Below are positions 26,620-36,100 of a stretch of DNA of 47,355 nucleotides, in pieces. Both the position numbers and the translations under genes were made by a program. The notes beneath the pieces are model-generated. The model was not told the origin of the DNA and did not search any database. It saw only the letters and a list, made by a program, of their open reading frames with translations. Every line of letters starts with the position of its first letter. The first letter of the stretch is position 1. Source of the DNA: Thermodesulfobacteriota bacterium (GTDB lineage: Bacteria; Desulfobacterota_D; UBA1144; Nemesobacterales; UBA2774); the NCBI GenBank assembly GCA_040754335.1, contig JBFMCV010000003.1:1-47355 (forward strand). Direction: 5' to 3'.

Positions 26620-26682
26620 GGGATAGCATTATTCATCTCGATGCTATCCCTTCACTCAGAGGGAATCTCGGCATGATTCCCT
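26620..26682 (-). other. Tandem hairpins in the leader of the porin gene
   Basis: Two perfect stems lie between the nitrate transporter and the porin: an 8-bp stem (AGGGAATC 26660-26667 with 26675-26682, 7-base loop) and a 10-bp stem (GGGATAGCAT 26620-26629 with 26641-26650, 11-base loop). In transcript order the 8-bp stem comes first. Neither is followed by a U-run, so they may stabilise or process the transcript, or act as an attenuator. Confidence 0.55.
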
Positions 26683-26716
26683 TCACAAAGGAGATTTGGC
26701 TAATTTACGGGTAATG

Positions 26717-28054
26717 CTAGGAGCCGACTGCGGCTGTTTTCTGAGCCTGCGCCTCCTGGAACGCCCTCTTCTCCTCCTCGATCGTCTCAGGTGAGAACCT
26801 GATGAAGAACACGAAGAGCGATGCTATCACGACGCAGAGCCCGAGATAGAAGAGCCCGCCCTGCATAGTGAGGCTTTCAGACCTGAAGAGAAAACCGGCC
26901 GCAACCGCGCCGGCATTCCCTCCCGCGCCCACTATACCCGCAACGGATCCGAGGGCCTTCTTGTTAAGGAACGGCACTACTCCATACGTCGCTCCGTTAG
27001 ACATCTTGACGAAGAGGCCGAAGACGACCATGGAGATTACAGCGATAACGAGGGCGGACATCTGTGAAAAGACGACGAGTGCGATACCTTCGAGGAACAA
27101 TACGGCGAAGAGGAACCTCACTCTCCCCGTGAGTCCGTGGCTTTTCGCAAACTTGTCGGAGAAGATTCCGCCCAGCGCCCTCGCGAATATATTCATGAGA
27201 CCGAAGAGGCCCGCGATTATGCCCGCCGACTCCAGGCTTAACTCGAACCGGTCGAAGAAGTAGAGCGCCGCTATGTTGTCTATCGTTATTTCGACACCGA
27301 AGCACGCAGCATAGACGACGAAGAGCGCCCAGACGCGGGGGTCTTTCGCTGCAAGGAGAAAAGAGCCGTGCTCCTTGTCCTCCGCTGCCGGCATCTCGCC
27401 CCTCGCGCGGAGCTCTTTGTAGTTTCCGTCGGGAGCGTCCTGTGTGAAGAAGTAGTAAGCTATACCAGTGAGAAATAATACCACTCCGGGAACCACCATC
27501 GCGAGTCTCCATCCGAGGAATTTACCGGCACCCAGGCTGACTATGGCCGCGAATATGAGCGGCATGACCATTTGCGTCACTCCGCCTCCGAGGTTGCCCC
27601 ATCCCGCGGTAGTCGCGTTCGCAGTACCCACAACGTTCGGGGCGAACATGATGGAGGTGTGATATTGAGTGATTACGAACGACGCGCCTATCATGCCTAT
27701 CGCGAGTCGGAAGAGGAGGAACGTCTCGTAGCTGTGGGAGAGACCTATACCCATGACCGGCAGAGCCCCAACGAGGAGGAGCCATGTGTATGTAAGGCGC
27801 GGGCCGTACTTGTCGCAGAGCTTTCCGACGACAAGACGGCATAGAATCGTAATGGCGACGGATGCGATTATCGTGTTGCCTATTTGCGTCTTCGTGAGGC
27901 CGAGGTCTTCCCTCACTACAGCCATTAACGGCGCTATTCCGAACCATCCGAAAAAGCAGAGGAAGAACGCGAACCACGTCATGTGAAATGCCCGCATTTG
28001 CGGTGTGCTCAGGCTGAACAGGCTGATACGTGCAGCTTTATTTTTGATCTCCAT
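26717..28054 (-). CDS. Nitrate/nitrite transporter, NNP family (MFS)
   Basis: The 445-residue inner-membrane protein has 12 predicted transmembrane segments and both NNP signatures: AGWGNLGGGVTQ in TM5 and GAGGNAGAVAAGF in TM11, with FRLAIGMIGASF between. NarK/NasA-type carriers bring nitrate into the cytoplasm by symport or exchange for nitrite. The gene has its own sigma-54 promoter (28103-28118) with paired upstream palindromes (28212-28245). A GGAGGC ribosome site precedes the ATG. Given the assimilatory reductases around it, nitrate uptake for growth is the likely role. Confidence 0.95.
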   Translation of the reverse strand: MEIKNKAARISLFSLSTPQMRAFHMTWFAFFLCFFGWFGIAPLMAVVREDLGLTKTQIGNTIIASVAITILCRLVVGKLCDKYGPRLTYTWLLLVGALPVMGIGLSHSYETFLLFRLAIGMIGASFVITQYHTSIMFAPNVVGTANATTAGWGNLGGGVTQMVMPLIFAAIVSLGAGKFLGWRLAMVVPGVVLFLTGIAYYFFTQDAPDGNYKELRARGEMPAAEDKEHGSFLLAAKDPRVWALFVVYAACFGVEITIDNIAALYFFDRFELSLESAGIIAGLFGLMNIFARALGGIFSDKFAKSHGLTGRVRFLFAVLFLEGIALVVFSQMSALVIAVISMVVFGLFVKMSNGATYGVVPFLNKKALGSVAGIVGAGGNAGAVAAGFLFRSESLTMQGGLFYLGLCVVIASLFVFFIRFSPETIEEEKRAFQEAQAQKTAAVGS

Positions 28055-28102
28055 AAGTTTAGCCTCCCTGGAACATTTGCTTATTTCTTATTAGTCCTTA
28101 TT

Positions 28103-28118
28103 GGCAATTGCTGTGCCA
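28103..28118 (-). promoter_or_regulatory. Sigma-54 promoter of the nitrate transporter gene
   Basis: Read on the minus strand: TGGCACAGCAATTGCC, with GG-N10-GC spacing and an almost ideal -24 box. Expected start near 28092, about 38 bases before the transporter ATG. Confidence 0.85.
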
Positions 28119-28211
28119 AGTTGACCGCCCATATTGTGCAAGCGCAAAATACCTAAATGTATCGAGAATTTTCGGAATGATGATGACAGGAGATAAAAGG
28201 GAATTTAAAGC

Positions 28212-28245
28212 TTACAATTTTGTAAATACTCTTACAAAGTTGTAA
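28212..28245. promoter_or_regulatory. Paired palindromes, candidate enhancer sites for the sigma-54 activator
   Basis: TTACAATTTTGTAA (28212-28225) and TTACAAAGTTGTAA (28232-28245) are two 14-base inverted repeats with centres exactly 20 bp apart. A weaker third half-site TTAC begins at 28252, again 20 bp on. They lie about 127 and 147 bp upstream of the predicted transporter start, a normal distance for enhancer-binding proteins. The same core (ACAA-N2-TTGT) is paired at 40076-40109. Confidence 0.75.
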
Positions 28246-28269
28246 ATATGTTTACTTGCAATGAGTGTC

Positions 28270-30144
28270 TTAATCCTCGACGGAATAGCCGCTGCCCCTG
28301 GGTACGAGCCTGTAGGTTTTTATTTCGAGTGACGAATCCGTATGACACCTTCCGGTCTTGACGTTGAACCTGTTGCCGTGTCCGGGACAGACCACGTCAT
28401 CTCCGAGCAATGTCCCGGAGGATAATCTATTCCCCTGGTGCGGGCAGAGATTTTGCGTCGCATAGAGTTCGCCCCTGATCTTGAAAACGGCGATCTCCTT
28501 GCCGTCGATAACGACGGGCTTGCCCGACCCTTCCGTTATGTCGTCCGCGTGAATGACGGAGACGGCTTTCGCTTCGGCGCTTTCGATAACGGAGGGCCCT
28601 AGTTCTTCGGGGTTAAGGAGGTTGTCTATCTGTTTTCTGAATTTTTCGAAGGCACCCCATTGAACGAGCCCTTCGAGAACGAACGTGAGCTCGCTGCACG
28701 GGACGTTCTCCATTATCTTTATCGCGGGCTTCGTTTCGGGACCCGACTCCCCGCCGATAAAAATATCGACCGCATCGACGATCTCGCCATTCACCTGTGT
28801 TTTCTTGCCGAGGAGCCCTATGTCGGCGATCGTATGGTTGCCGCAGCCCGAAGGACAGCCGGACCAATTGATGCTCCTGGGATTAAAATTCGGGAGAATG
28901 CTCTCCAGCTCGCGTCCTATCTCGAACGCGCGGTTTTTCGTCTCTATGAGAGCGAGGTTGCAGTACTCGCTTCCGGAGCAGCTCGTGATGCTCCTCATGA
29001 CGGCCGAGGGATAGGGACTCAGCTCCTGGAGAAGCCTTTCCGAGAGTACGCGGTTCACGTTTTCATCCGGTATATTAGGGATGATCAGATTCTGCCGCGC
29101 CGTCAGCCTGACCTCTCCGTTACCGTAGAGCGCAGACAACCTCGCCGTCTCGGCGAGCTGCTCTCCCGTAATCTTGCCTACCGGGACGAGCATCCCGATA
29201 TAGTTGAGCCCGTGCTGGAGCTGGGGGAATACTCCTATATGGTCGGTCTCGTGGCCGAACCTTTCGTCCTTCCCCGCACTCTCGAGAGCAACCCCCAGGC
29301 TGATCTCAACCGCCTCTCTCAGCTTTTCCACTCCCCATTCGTCAATCAGGAACGAGAGCCTTGCCTTGTTCCTCGCCGCTCTCGGACCGTTGTCGCGATA
29401 AATGACCGCGATCGTTTTACACAGCTCCGGCGCTTCGCGTGGCGTCACGAATACGTCGAGCGGCCGGGATTCCTTGAACCCTCCCGAGCCGTTTTTGCCG
29501 CCGACGAAAACGTTGAACCCTTGAACGTTTTTACCGTTCATGATTTTGCTCGCGGGAACGAGAGAGATGTCCTGAGTTGCGGAGTTCGTGCAGTTCTCCT
29601 TGCACGCCGTTATCGTCACGTTCATCTTCCGCGGGAGGTTCGAGTATTCCCTGTTGCCGACGAAAATGTTGTTGAACCGTTTCACGACAGGGGAGGCCTC
29701 GAAGAGCTCAGTCCTCGAGATACCGGAGACCGGACAGCCCACGACGTTTCTGATGTTGTCCATCCCTGTCTGGAGAGTGAGGAGTCCGGCATGATTAAGG
29801 AGCCTGAGGACCTTCGGGACATCGACGATCTTTATCCATCTGAGCTGAATCTGCTGCCGCGTCGTTATATCCGCTCTTCCGCGGCCGATGTTATTCGTTA
29901 TCCACGCTATCGTCTCTATCTGCTGTGAAGCGGCTATGCCGTTAGGAATCCTTATCCTGACCATGAAATAGCCCGGAGTGTGCTTTCTGAAGAACGTGCC
30001 GAACCACTTTAGCCGCTCGAGATCGTCTTCGCCAATTGACTCGAACCCCTCGAGAGCGAACTTTTCGATATCCGCCCCCACATCGAGCCCGTCCTTCTCG
30101 AGCTTGATCTTCTCTATCCTGTTGAGCTTCGTTTTCTTCGGCAC
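28270..30144 (-). CDS. nirA: Ferredoxin-type nitrite reductase (siroheme) fused to a Rieske domain
   Basis: Residues 1 to about 500 are a NirA/sulfite-reductase hemoprotein with two half-domains; the siroheme-[4Fe-4S] cysteines are CSGSEYC (about 387-393) and CPSGC (about 429-433). Residues about 525-624 form a Rieske-like domain (CPHQGN and CPGHGN, two Cys-His pairs) of the NirD type, ending soon after. The enzyme should reduce nitrite to ammonium with six electrons, the Rieske part replacing a separate NirD. Family members can also act on sulfite, but the nitrate context favours nitrite. The start is GTG at 30144 with a GAGGGGG ribosome site upstream. It lies 31 bases after the moaD-moaE gene. 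The cytoplasmic electron donor is probably ferredoxin fed by the FprA-like reductase nearby. Confidence 0.93.
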   Translation of the reverse strand: MPKKTKLNRIEKIKLEKDGLDVGADIEKFALEGFESIGEDDLERLKWFGTFFRKHTPGYFMVRIRIPNGIAASQQIETIAWITNNIGRGRADITTRQQIQLRWIKIVDVPKVLRLLNHAGLLTLQTGMDNIRNVVGCPVSGISRTELFEASPVVKRFNNIFVGNREYSNLPRKMNVTITACKENCTNSATQDISLVPASKIMNGKNVQGFNVFVGGKNGSGGFKESRPLDVFVTPREAPELCKTIAVIYRDNGPRAARNKARLSFLIDEWGVEKLREAVEISLGVALESAGKDERFGHETDHIGVFPQLQHGLNYIGMLVPVGKITGEQLAETARLSALYGNGEVRLTARQNLIIPNIPDENVNRVLSERLLQELSPYPSAVMRSITSCSGSEYCNLALIETKNRAFEIGRELESILPNFNPRSINWSGCPSGCGNHTIADIGLLGKKTQVNGEIVDAVDIFIGGESGPETKPAIKIMENVPCSELTFVLEGLVQWGAFEKFRKQIDNLLNPEELGPSVIESAEAKAVSVIHADDITEGSGKPVVIDGKEIAVFKIRGELYATQNLCPHQGNRLSSGTLLGDDVVCPGHGNRFNVKTGRCHTDSSLEIKTYRLVPRGSGYSVED

Positions 30145-30175
30145 CTTGCAATCCCCCTCTGTCTTGGTCTATAGA

Positions 30176-30958
30176 TTAAACAGGCAATTTGTATGCCGTT
30201 TTTTCATGATAGTTATAATCGGGATCCGATATGATATCCGGGTCGTCCGGGGTCTCGGCGTCCGGTCCGATGAGCTTCCCGTCCTTCCAGCTTTCGGTGC
30301 CGTCGTCGTAGTTCTCGAGCTTCCATACGGGCACCTTCGATTTCACTTCGTCTATAATAAAATCAATGCCGGCAATGCTTTCCTTCCTGTGCCCGGAGGA
30401 AACCGCTACGAAAAAAGCTGTCTCGCCGACATTGACCTCGCCAATCCTGTGCCTGAGCACGACATCGTGGAGTCGGAATTTCTCCATCGCGGAGAGGACG
30501 ATTTTATTTATCTCCCTCTCCGCCATCTCTTCATAAGCCGAATAAGTGATAGATACCACTCTTTTGACCGCCTTTCCCGTGCTTGATTTTTGAGCAGTGT
30601 GGTCATTTCTTACAATCCCCTCGAAAATGAGGAAAGAGCCTGAGCTCTCTCTCCGTACCCGCAATACGCTCTCGACGAATTCGAACGTTATCGGGCTATT
30701 CGTGAGGTATGTGAAATTCCCTCCCGAGATCGGGGGCAGGAGAGCGACCTCGTCCGAGTCCCCGATCCTGTCATCGTCCTGAGAGACGGATTGGTTTACG
30801 ACGACCCGGAATGTTTCCGCACTTAACTGCGGATGGATGCCGAATAGCGATGCCGTCATTTCCCTGACGGAGCAGCTTTCCCGGTCGATGCAGAGGGTCA
30901 GCTCCTTTACGCCTGCGATCGACATCAATCTGCCGAACAAGAGCACGTTAACTTTCAT
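30176..30958 (-). CDS. MoaD-MoaE fusion (molybdopterin synthase, both subunits)
   Basis: Residues 1-80 are the ubiquitin-like sulfur carrier MoaD, ending in the conserved LLPPISGG (Gly79-Gly80); residues about 85-235 are MoaE, with SGHRKESIAGIDFIIDEVK and PVWKLE holding the catalytic basic residues. Together they add two sulfurs to cyclic pyranopterin monophosphate. Because MoaD must carry a free C-terminal Gly-Gly thiocarboxylate, the fusion must be cut after Gly80 to work, as reported for mycobacterial MoaX. A GGAGTGAG ribosome site precedes the ATG, which overlaps the stop of the molybdate transporter gene by 11 bases. The acidic tail after residue 235 is unusual. Confidence 0.92.
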   Translation of the reverse strand: MKVNVLLFGRLMSIAGVKELTLCIDRESCSVREMTASLFGIHPQLSAETFRVVVNQSVSQDDDRIGDSDEVALLPPISGGNFTYLTNSPITFEFVESVLRVRRESSGSFLIFEGIVRNDHTAQKSSTGKAVKRVVSITYSAYEEMAEREINKIVLSAMEKFRLHDVVLRHRIGEVNVGETAFFVAVSSGHRKESIAGIDFIIDEVKSKVPVWKLENYDDGTESWKDGKLIGPDAETPDDPDIISDPDYNYHEKTAYKLPV

Positions 30959-32138
30959 TTCTCACTCCGAGCGACCTCCTTGCTATGGGTTCGAGATAGT
31001 AAATCAACGTGCCTGCCAGAAGACCGTAGACGTATCCGTTCTTGATAAAGACGCATATAAAGCCGACTATGAGGGCTATTATGAGCTCTTTCGAGCCGGC
31101 CGTTTTTTTAATAAATTTAGTCAGGGCAAAACCTTCGACCGAGAGAATGACGCCCAGAACAGGGAGCGGGAAGAGCGCGTTGATCGACGAGTAATTGCCT
31201 GAAAGAAAGAACGCGATAAGCAGGTATAAAGAGCCGTAGATGAGGAGGGTCCCGCCCGTCCTTCCGCCGAAAGCGTAATGCCCCGCGAGCCCGCCCGATC
31301 CGTGGCATACAGGGATTCCGCCGAATAGCGGGTTTACGATGTTCATGAGCGAGTAAGTGTTCGCGAGCTTTTTCACACTCAGCTTTTTCTCGGGGAACAA
31401 ATCATCTGCGAGCTTTTTCGTCGCGGCGAGAGCATTCGTTATGGAGAGCGGGAGCTGCGGAAGGCCGAGGACGACAAAGCCCGTAAGTATGTCGTATAGT
31501 GAAGGTGCATGAATTTGCGGAAGGGATAAATGCATGGCCGGGAAGTTAGGCATCGCCCCGGTGTTAAAGATTAGAGAGTAAAGCAAGCCCAGAAGTATGA
31601 CCGCGAGCGCCGGAGGGTATCGCCTGTTTCCAAGAAGCAAGAATACAATTACCAAACCCGCTGCGGCTAGAATAATGCCCTCGAGACCCTGCGACGGAAT
31701 GTAATCCGTGAGCGCAAGAAGCAGCAAGTTCAGACCGAGGCCGAACTGGATTCCCCTTACGACGGAGCTCGGTATGAAGTCGTATATCATTTTTATCAGG
31801 CCGGTAAGGTTGAGGAAAAGCATCACGACGCCGAGCCCGATGCCCGCAGCAAGTATCATGTCGGCTCCCAGGCGCTGGGATATGGCCATGACTGCTATTG
31901 CTTTCAACGGTTGGACGGGCATCGGGATGCCGTAGAAGAGTCCCGAGAAAATTTGTGTAGCGCCGAACATGACGAACACGCTGACAGGGTCGAGACCTGA
32001 TGCGAGCAAAATACCAACGATGAGCGGCAGGTCAGTGCCTATGTCTCCGAAAGCGCCTGAGAGCTCGTTCCTGTCTATCCTTATGCGGGACCGAAGTGCT
32101 CCGTTAAGCGAGCCAAGCATGAACATTGTATGATTCAT
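30948..32138 (-). CDS. Molybdate (sulfate-like) transporter, MOT1 family
   Basis: The 396-residue polytopic protein carries the MOT1 signatures: GAFGDIGTDLPLIVGI near residue 30 and GGIPVCHGSGGLAGHYAF near residue 275. It has about 10 to 12 membrane segments. Plant and algal MOT1 proteins are high-affinity molybdate carriers; the location between moaA and moaD-moaE fits molybdate uptake for the nitrate reductase. Sulfate cannot be excluded. An AGGAGG ribosome site lies 8 bases before the ATG at 32138. Confidence 0.9.
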   Translation of the reverse strand: MNHTMFMLGSLNGALRSRIRIDRNELSGAFGDIGTDLPLIVGILLASGLDPVSVFVMFGATQIFSGLFYGIPMPVQPLKAIAVMAISQRLGADMILAAGIGLGVVMLFLNLTGLIKMIYDFIPSSVVRGIQFGLGLNLLLLALTDYIPSQGLEGIILAAAGLVIVFLLLGNRRYPPALAVILLGLLYSLIFNTGAMPNFPAMHLSLPQIHAPSLYDILTGFVVLGLPQLPLSITNALAATKKLADDLFPEKKLSVKKLANTYSLMNIVNPLFGGIPVCHGSGGLAGHYAFGGRTGGTLLIYGSLYLLIAFFLSGNYSSINALFPLPVLGVILSVEGFALTKFIKKTAGSKELIIALIVGFICVFIKNGYVYGLLAGTLIYYLEPIARRSLGVRNES

Positions 32139-32142
32139 CCGG

Positions 32143-33147
32143 TCAACCTCCTATTTGCGACATTGTCCTCGCTGGCTTTACAAAGCCCGGTTTGTTTATG
32201 AGGTGGCCGCGCTCTTTTTTCGACACCGCGTCGACGATTACGTCCCTGATTTCCAGATCGCTCGCGCCTTCTCTCAGGAGATTCCGCAGATCCGTTTCGC
32301 CTAAAGAGAAGAGGCAGGTCCTCAGCTTGCCGTCGGAGGTAATCCTCACGCGGTTACAGTGCCCGCAGAAGGGATTGCTTACCGAGCTGATGAACCCTAT
32401 CTCGCCCGAGCCGTCTTCGAATAGGTAGCCGTCCGCAGGCTCGCTCCCCCCGAGACGCTTGGGAATAAGACTGAGCCTGAGGCCGTGCTCTATCGTCTTG
32501 ATTATTTCGTCTTGAGTTATTACCTGCTCGATGTTCCAGTCATCCCCGCCGCCTATGGGCATGTATTCGATGAACCGGATTATGTAATTGCTCTTCCGCG
32601 CGAGCTCCGCAAAATCGAGTATTTCGCCGTCGTTGAACCCGCGTATTAAAACGACGTTTATCTTGATGGGGCTAAGCCCGATACGCGCGGCTTCTGCGAC
32701 ACCGCGGAGCACCTTATCGTAGTAGCTCCTCCTGGTTATTTCTGCGAAGCTGTCGCTCCTGAGTGAATCGAGGCTTACGTTGATGCGCTTGAGCCCCGCA
32801 TCCGATAACGCTCGAGCTTGCTCCTCAAGAAAATAGCCGTTAGTAGTGAGGGATATGTCTCTCACATTCCCGACGCCTGCGAGCATAGCCACGAGGACGT
32901 GAAGCTCCTTCCTCAGAAGCGGCTCGCCGCCCGTGAGGCGTATCTTGTCGACGCCGAGGCCGGAGAAAATTTCTGCGAGTCTTGCGATCTCCTCGAAGCT
33001 CAGTATCTTGTCTTTCTCCAGCCACACCATGCCTCGGGCGGGCATGCAGTACTTGCAGCGGAAGTTGCATCTGTCCGTTACAGAGATCCTCAGATTATTG
33101 ACCACTCTTCCGAACGTGTCTTTAAGCAGAATTTTCGATTCCTCCAT
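32143..33147 (-). CDS. moaA: GTP 3',8-cyclase
   Basis: MoaA is the radical-SAM enzyme that starts molybdopterin synthesis by rearranging GTP. The N-terminal cluster is CNFRCKYC (Cys27, 31, 34), the C-terminal cluster is NPFCGHCNRVR...RTCLF, and the protein ends in the diglycine IGG that members need. The start at 33147 shares one base with the stop of the nitrate reductase gene (TAATG), so the two are translationally coupled. The frame stays open further upstream but that part lies inside the nitrate reductase gene and has no MoaA character. Length is 334 residues. Confidence 0.95.
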   Translation of the reverse strand: MEESKILLKDTFGRVVNNLRISVTDRCNFRCKYCMPARGMVWLEKDKILSFEEIARLAEIFSGLGVDKIRLTGGEPLLRKELHVLVAMLAGVGNVRDISLTTNGYFLEEQARALSDAGLKRINVSLDSLRSDSFAEITRRSYYDKVLRGVAEAARIGLSPIKINVVLIRGFNDGEILDFAELARKSNYIIRFIEYMPIGGGDDWNIEQVITQDEIIKTIEHGLRLSLIPKRLGGSEPADGYLFEDGSGEIGFISSVSNPFCGHCNRVRITSDGKLRTCLFSLGETDLRNLLREGASDLEIRDVIVDAVSKKERGHLINKPGFVKPARTMSQIGG

Positions 33148-36100
33148 TAATGCACCGGTTTTACCGCGCGCAGAATCTCCTTTACCTCTTCGAGACAAGT
33201 GCCGCACGTGACCGCGACCTTGAGCCGCTCCTTGAGCGCTTCGATGCTGCTGCTCCCGTTCTTTACGGCGAGCGTTATCTCGTCCTCGGTCACGCACATG
33301 CAGGAGCATACGACTCTCCCCGAAGGGAGCTTTTCTTTGAAATTCCCCGAGATGAGAGTGTCTCTATACTTCGAGATATCGGAAGCGCTCCGGGCGAGCG
33401 CCAGCACTTCCTCGGCCCCTCCGGTGTCCCCGATATAGAATCCGCCGACTACGCGGTCACCGCGCACCACTATCTTTTTGTATATCGATTGACCTTTGTC
33501 TAAAAACGTGAGCACATTCGACTTTTCATCGTCGGCGTTGAACTGTCCGAATGAAATTATGTCGAGCCCGAGGATATGGAAGCGGTTCGCATCGACCGAT
33601 TCAGTGTAGCGCGCGGTCGGGTCGCCGCTAACGTGTCTCGCCAGAACGTCCGCCTGCATCGCGAGCAAGTCGGTGTCGTGCGTGAGAACGCCCTTGACCT
33701 CAGCCGTTTTCCCTATGGCGTGTATGTCGGGGATGTTAGTCTCGAGCTGCTCTCCCGCGACTATACCTTTATTGATGAGGAGACCGGTTTTGAGCGGCAG
33801 GTCGAGGTCGGGCCTCATGACGGATTCGATGAATATAAGGTCGGCGCCTATTTCCCTGCCGCGCCCGATCACCACTTTCCTTATGCCGTCTCTTTCTATT
33901 ATCTCTTCGATCTCGGCGCCGAGTATTATATTTATACCTCTGCGCGTGAGCTTGTGAAAAATAAATTGAGAGCCCGCTGAATCGACATACTTGTCGAGGA
34001 GCATGTTGTCGGGGTCGATTAGATAGACCTCCTCGGCGCCCCGTGATTTCAACAGATCGGCGGTCTCTATAGCGGAGGGCCGCGAGCCTATCACGACAAC
34101 TCTCCCGAGGACGAGCTCCCTCGCGATTATCCTCTTAGCATCTTCGAAATCGCGTATGGGTCTTATACACTCGGATGAAAACCCTTTCACGGGCGGCAGG
34201 TACGTCCTCTTTCCCGGCGCAAAAACGAGCTTGTCGTATGGAAGCGCTTCTCCGTCCGCAAGCTCTACCATCTTTTCGCCGGTTCTTACGTTATTCGGGA
34301 GTCTCCCGTCTACCCTTATCCTGCCGTTGGGGATGTTCTCAGCTGTGGTAAGAAGTGTTATATCGATTGCGGGATTGATGTCGTTGATTTTGTGAGCGAG
34401 CTCGAGCGCGGAGGGGTCGTTCCCAATTATCAGCACTCGGGACTTGTCGTCGAACGATTTCTTCTCTACCCTCACGGCGCACGCCTTGAATTCCGGCTGC
34501 TGTGAGTAAGGGTCTATGGCATCGAGGGTGAGAAGGTTTGCCCTGCCGTTATTCGCGAGGAGCTTCCCCCAGTGAAACGGGAGGAATACCGTGCCTTCCC
34601 TGACCTTGTCCGTCACCTTGCACCTCACGGTCGCTTTACCCCTCCGCGACTCGACCAGCGTGAGATCGCCCTCGCGGAGTCCGTACTTCCCGGCATCCAC
34701 GGGATTAATTTCGAGCACGGGCTCGGGTTCGTTCTTGGTGAGGCTCTCGACCTTTCCCGTCTTCGTCATCGTGTGCCACTGGTCCCTTACGCGCCCTGTA
34801 GTGAAGACGAGCGGATATTCGGGGTCGGCGGTCTCCTCCTGCGGGTTGTAATGCACGGACAGGATTTTCGCCTTCCCCGTGTCGGTATGGAATTTACCGT
34901 CCGTGTATAGCCTGGGCGTTCCCGGATGCGTCTCATCGGGGCAGGGCCACTGGAGAGGGCCTGTATTTATCAGTCTCTCGTACGTCACGCCCGTGATATC
35001 GACGTCGCGGCCCCTGCTCAACTGCTTATATTCATCGAAGACATCCTCAGCGCGCTCGTAACCGAAATGCGCGCCGAAGCCCATCTTATGTGCGAATTTC
35101 GTGAATATCCGCCAATCGGGGAGAGCCTCACCCGGGGGATCGACCGCTTCCGAGACGTGGGATATCCTCCGCTCCTGGCTCGTCATCGTCCCTTCCTTCT
35201 CGCTGAAGCCGGCCGCGGGGAGAAGGATGTCGGCGAATATGCTCGTATCCGTCGGGTGGAATATGTCCTGCACTATGACGAGCTCGGCTTTCCGGAGCGC
35301 GTCTTCGACTTTCGATCCGTTCGGGAGCGACACGACAGGGTTCGTGCATATTATCCATACTGCTTTTATCCTGCCTTCATTTATGCCGTCGTATATCTCG
35401 ACCGCGGTGAGCCCTTTTAAAGGCGAGAGTCCGTCCGTGCCCCATCTCTCTTCTATCTCTTTCCTATGTACTTCGTCAGCCATGTAGCGGTGTCCGGGCA
35501 GGAGGTTGGCGAGACCGCCTGTCTCACGGCCGCCCATTGCGTTTGCCTGACCCGTGAGGGAGAATGGGCCCGCGCCAGGTTTGCCGATGTTTCCCGTAAC
35601 TATGGATAGATTTAATAGCGCGTTGTTCTTGTCCGTGCCGGAGCTGCTCTGGTTGAGACCCATAGCCCAGAAGCTCATCGCCGCGCTCGCTTTTCCGAAT
35701 GCGAGAGCAGCTTCCGTAATGAGACTAGAAGACACGCCGCAGATCTCCGATACTTTTTCAGGCGGGTATTCTTTCACCGTATCCTTGAGATTTTCGAACC
35801 CTTCCGTGTGCGTATCGATGTAGTCGTGATCGACGAGACCGTTTTCGATTAGAACGTGAATCATGGAGTTGAGAAGGGCAACGTCGGTGCCGGGCTTTAA
35901 CGGTATGAATATATCGGCTATGCCCGCGGTAGGCGTCTTCCTCGGATCGGCAACGATTATCTTTAAATCACTCCCCTTTTTCTCTTTCTCCTCCGCCAGC
36001 TGCATGAACACGACAGGATGGCAGTAGGCCATGTTCGAGCCGATGATGAATACGCAGTCCGTGTGCTTCAAATCTTCATAAGAGCATGGCGGGGCGTCCA

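Noticed and set aside
26620-26682. ANTAR (NasR-type) antiterminator target
   Set aside because: The tandem hairpins recall it, but the loops are 7 and 11 bases and not the hexanucleotide loops with A1 and G4, and no U-run follows the second stem.
28212-28245. FNR, NtcA or CRP sites
   Set aside because: ACAA-N2-TTGT does not fit TTGAT-N4-ATCAA, GTA-N8-TAC or TGTGA-N6-TCACA.
28660-29928. Long plus-strand open frame (422 codons) opposite nirA
   Set aside because: It lies wholly antisense to a clear siroheme reductase gene, its translation is arginine-rich and shows no known motif. Similar antisense frames at 25020-26147 and 18284-19198 were set aside for the same reason; GC-rich third positions open such frames.
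33148-33309. N-terminal extension of MoaA
   Set aside because: These codons lie within the end of the nitrate reductase gene in another frame; MoaA proper starts at 33147 with the TAATG overlap.
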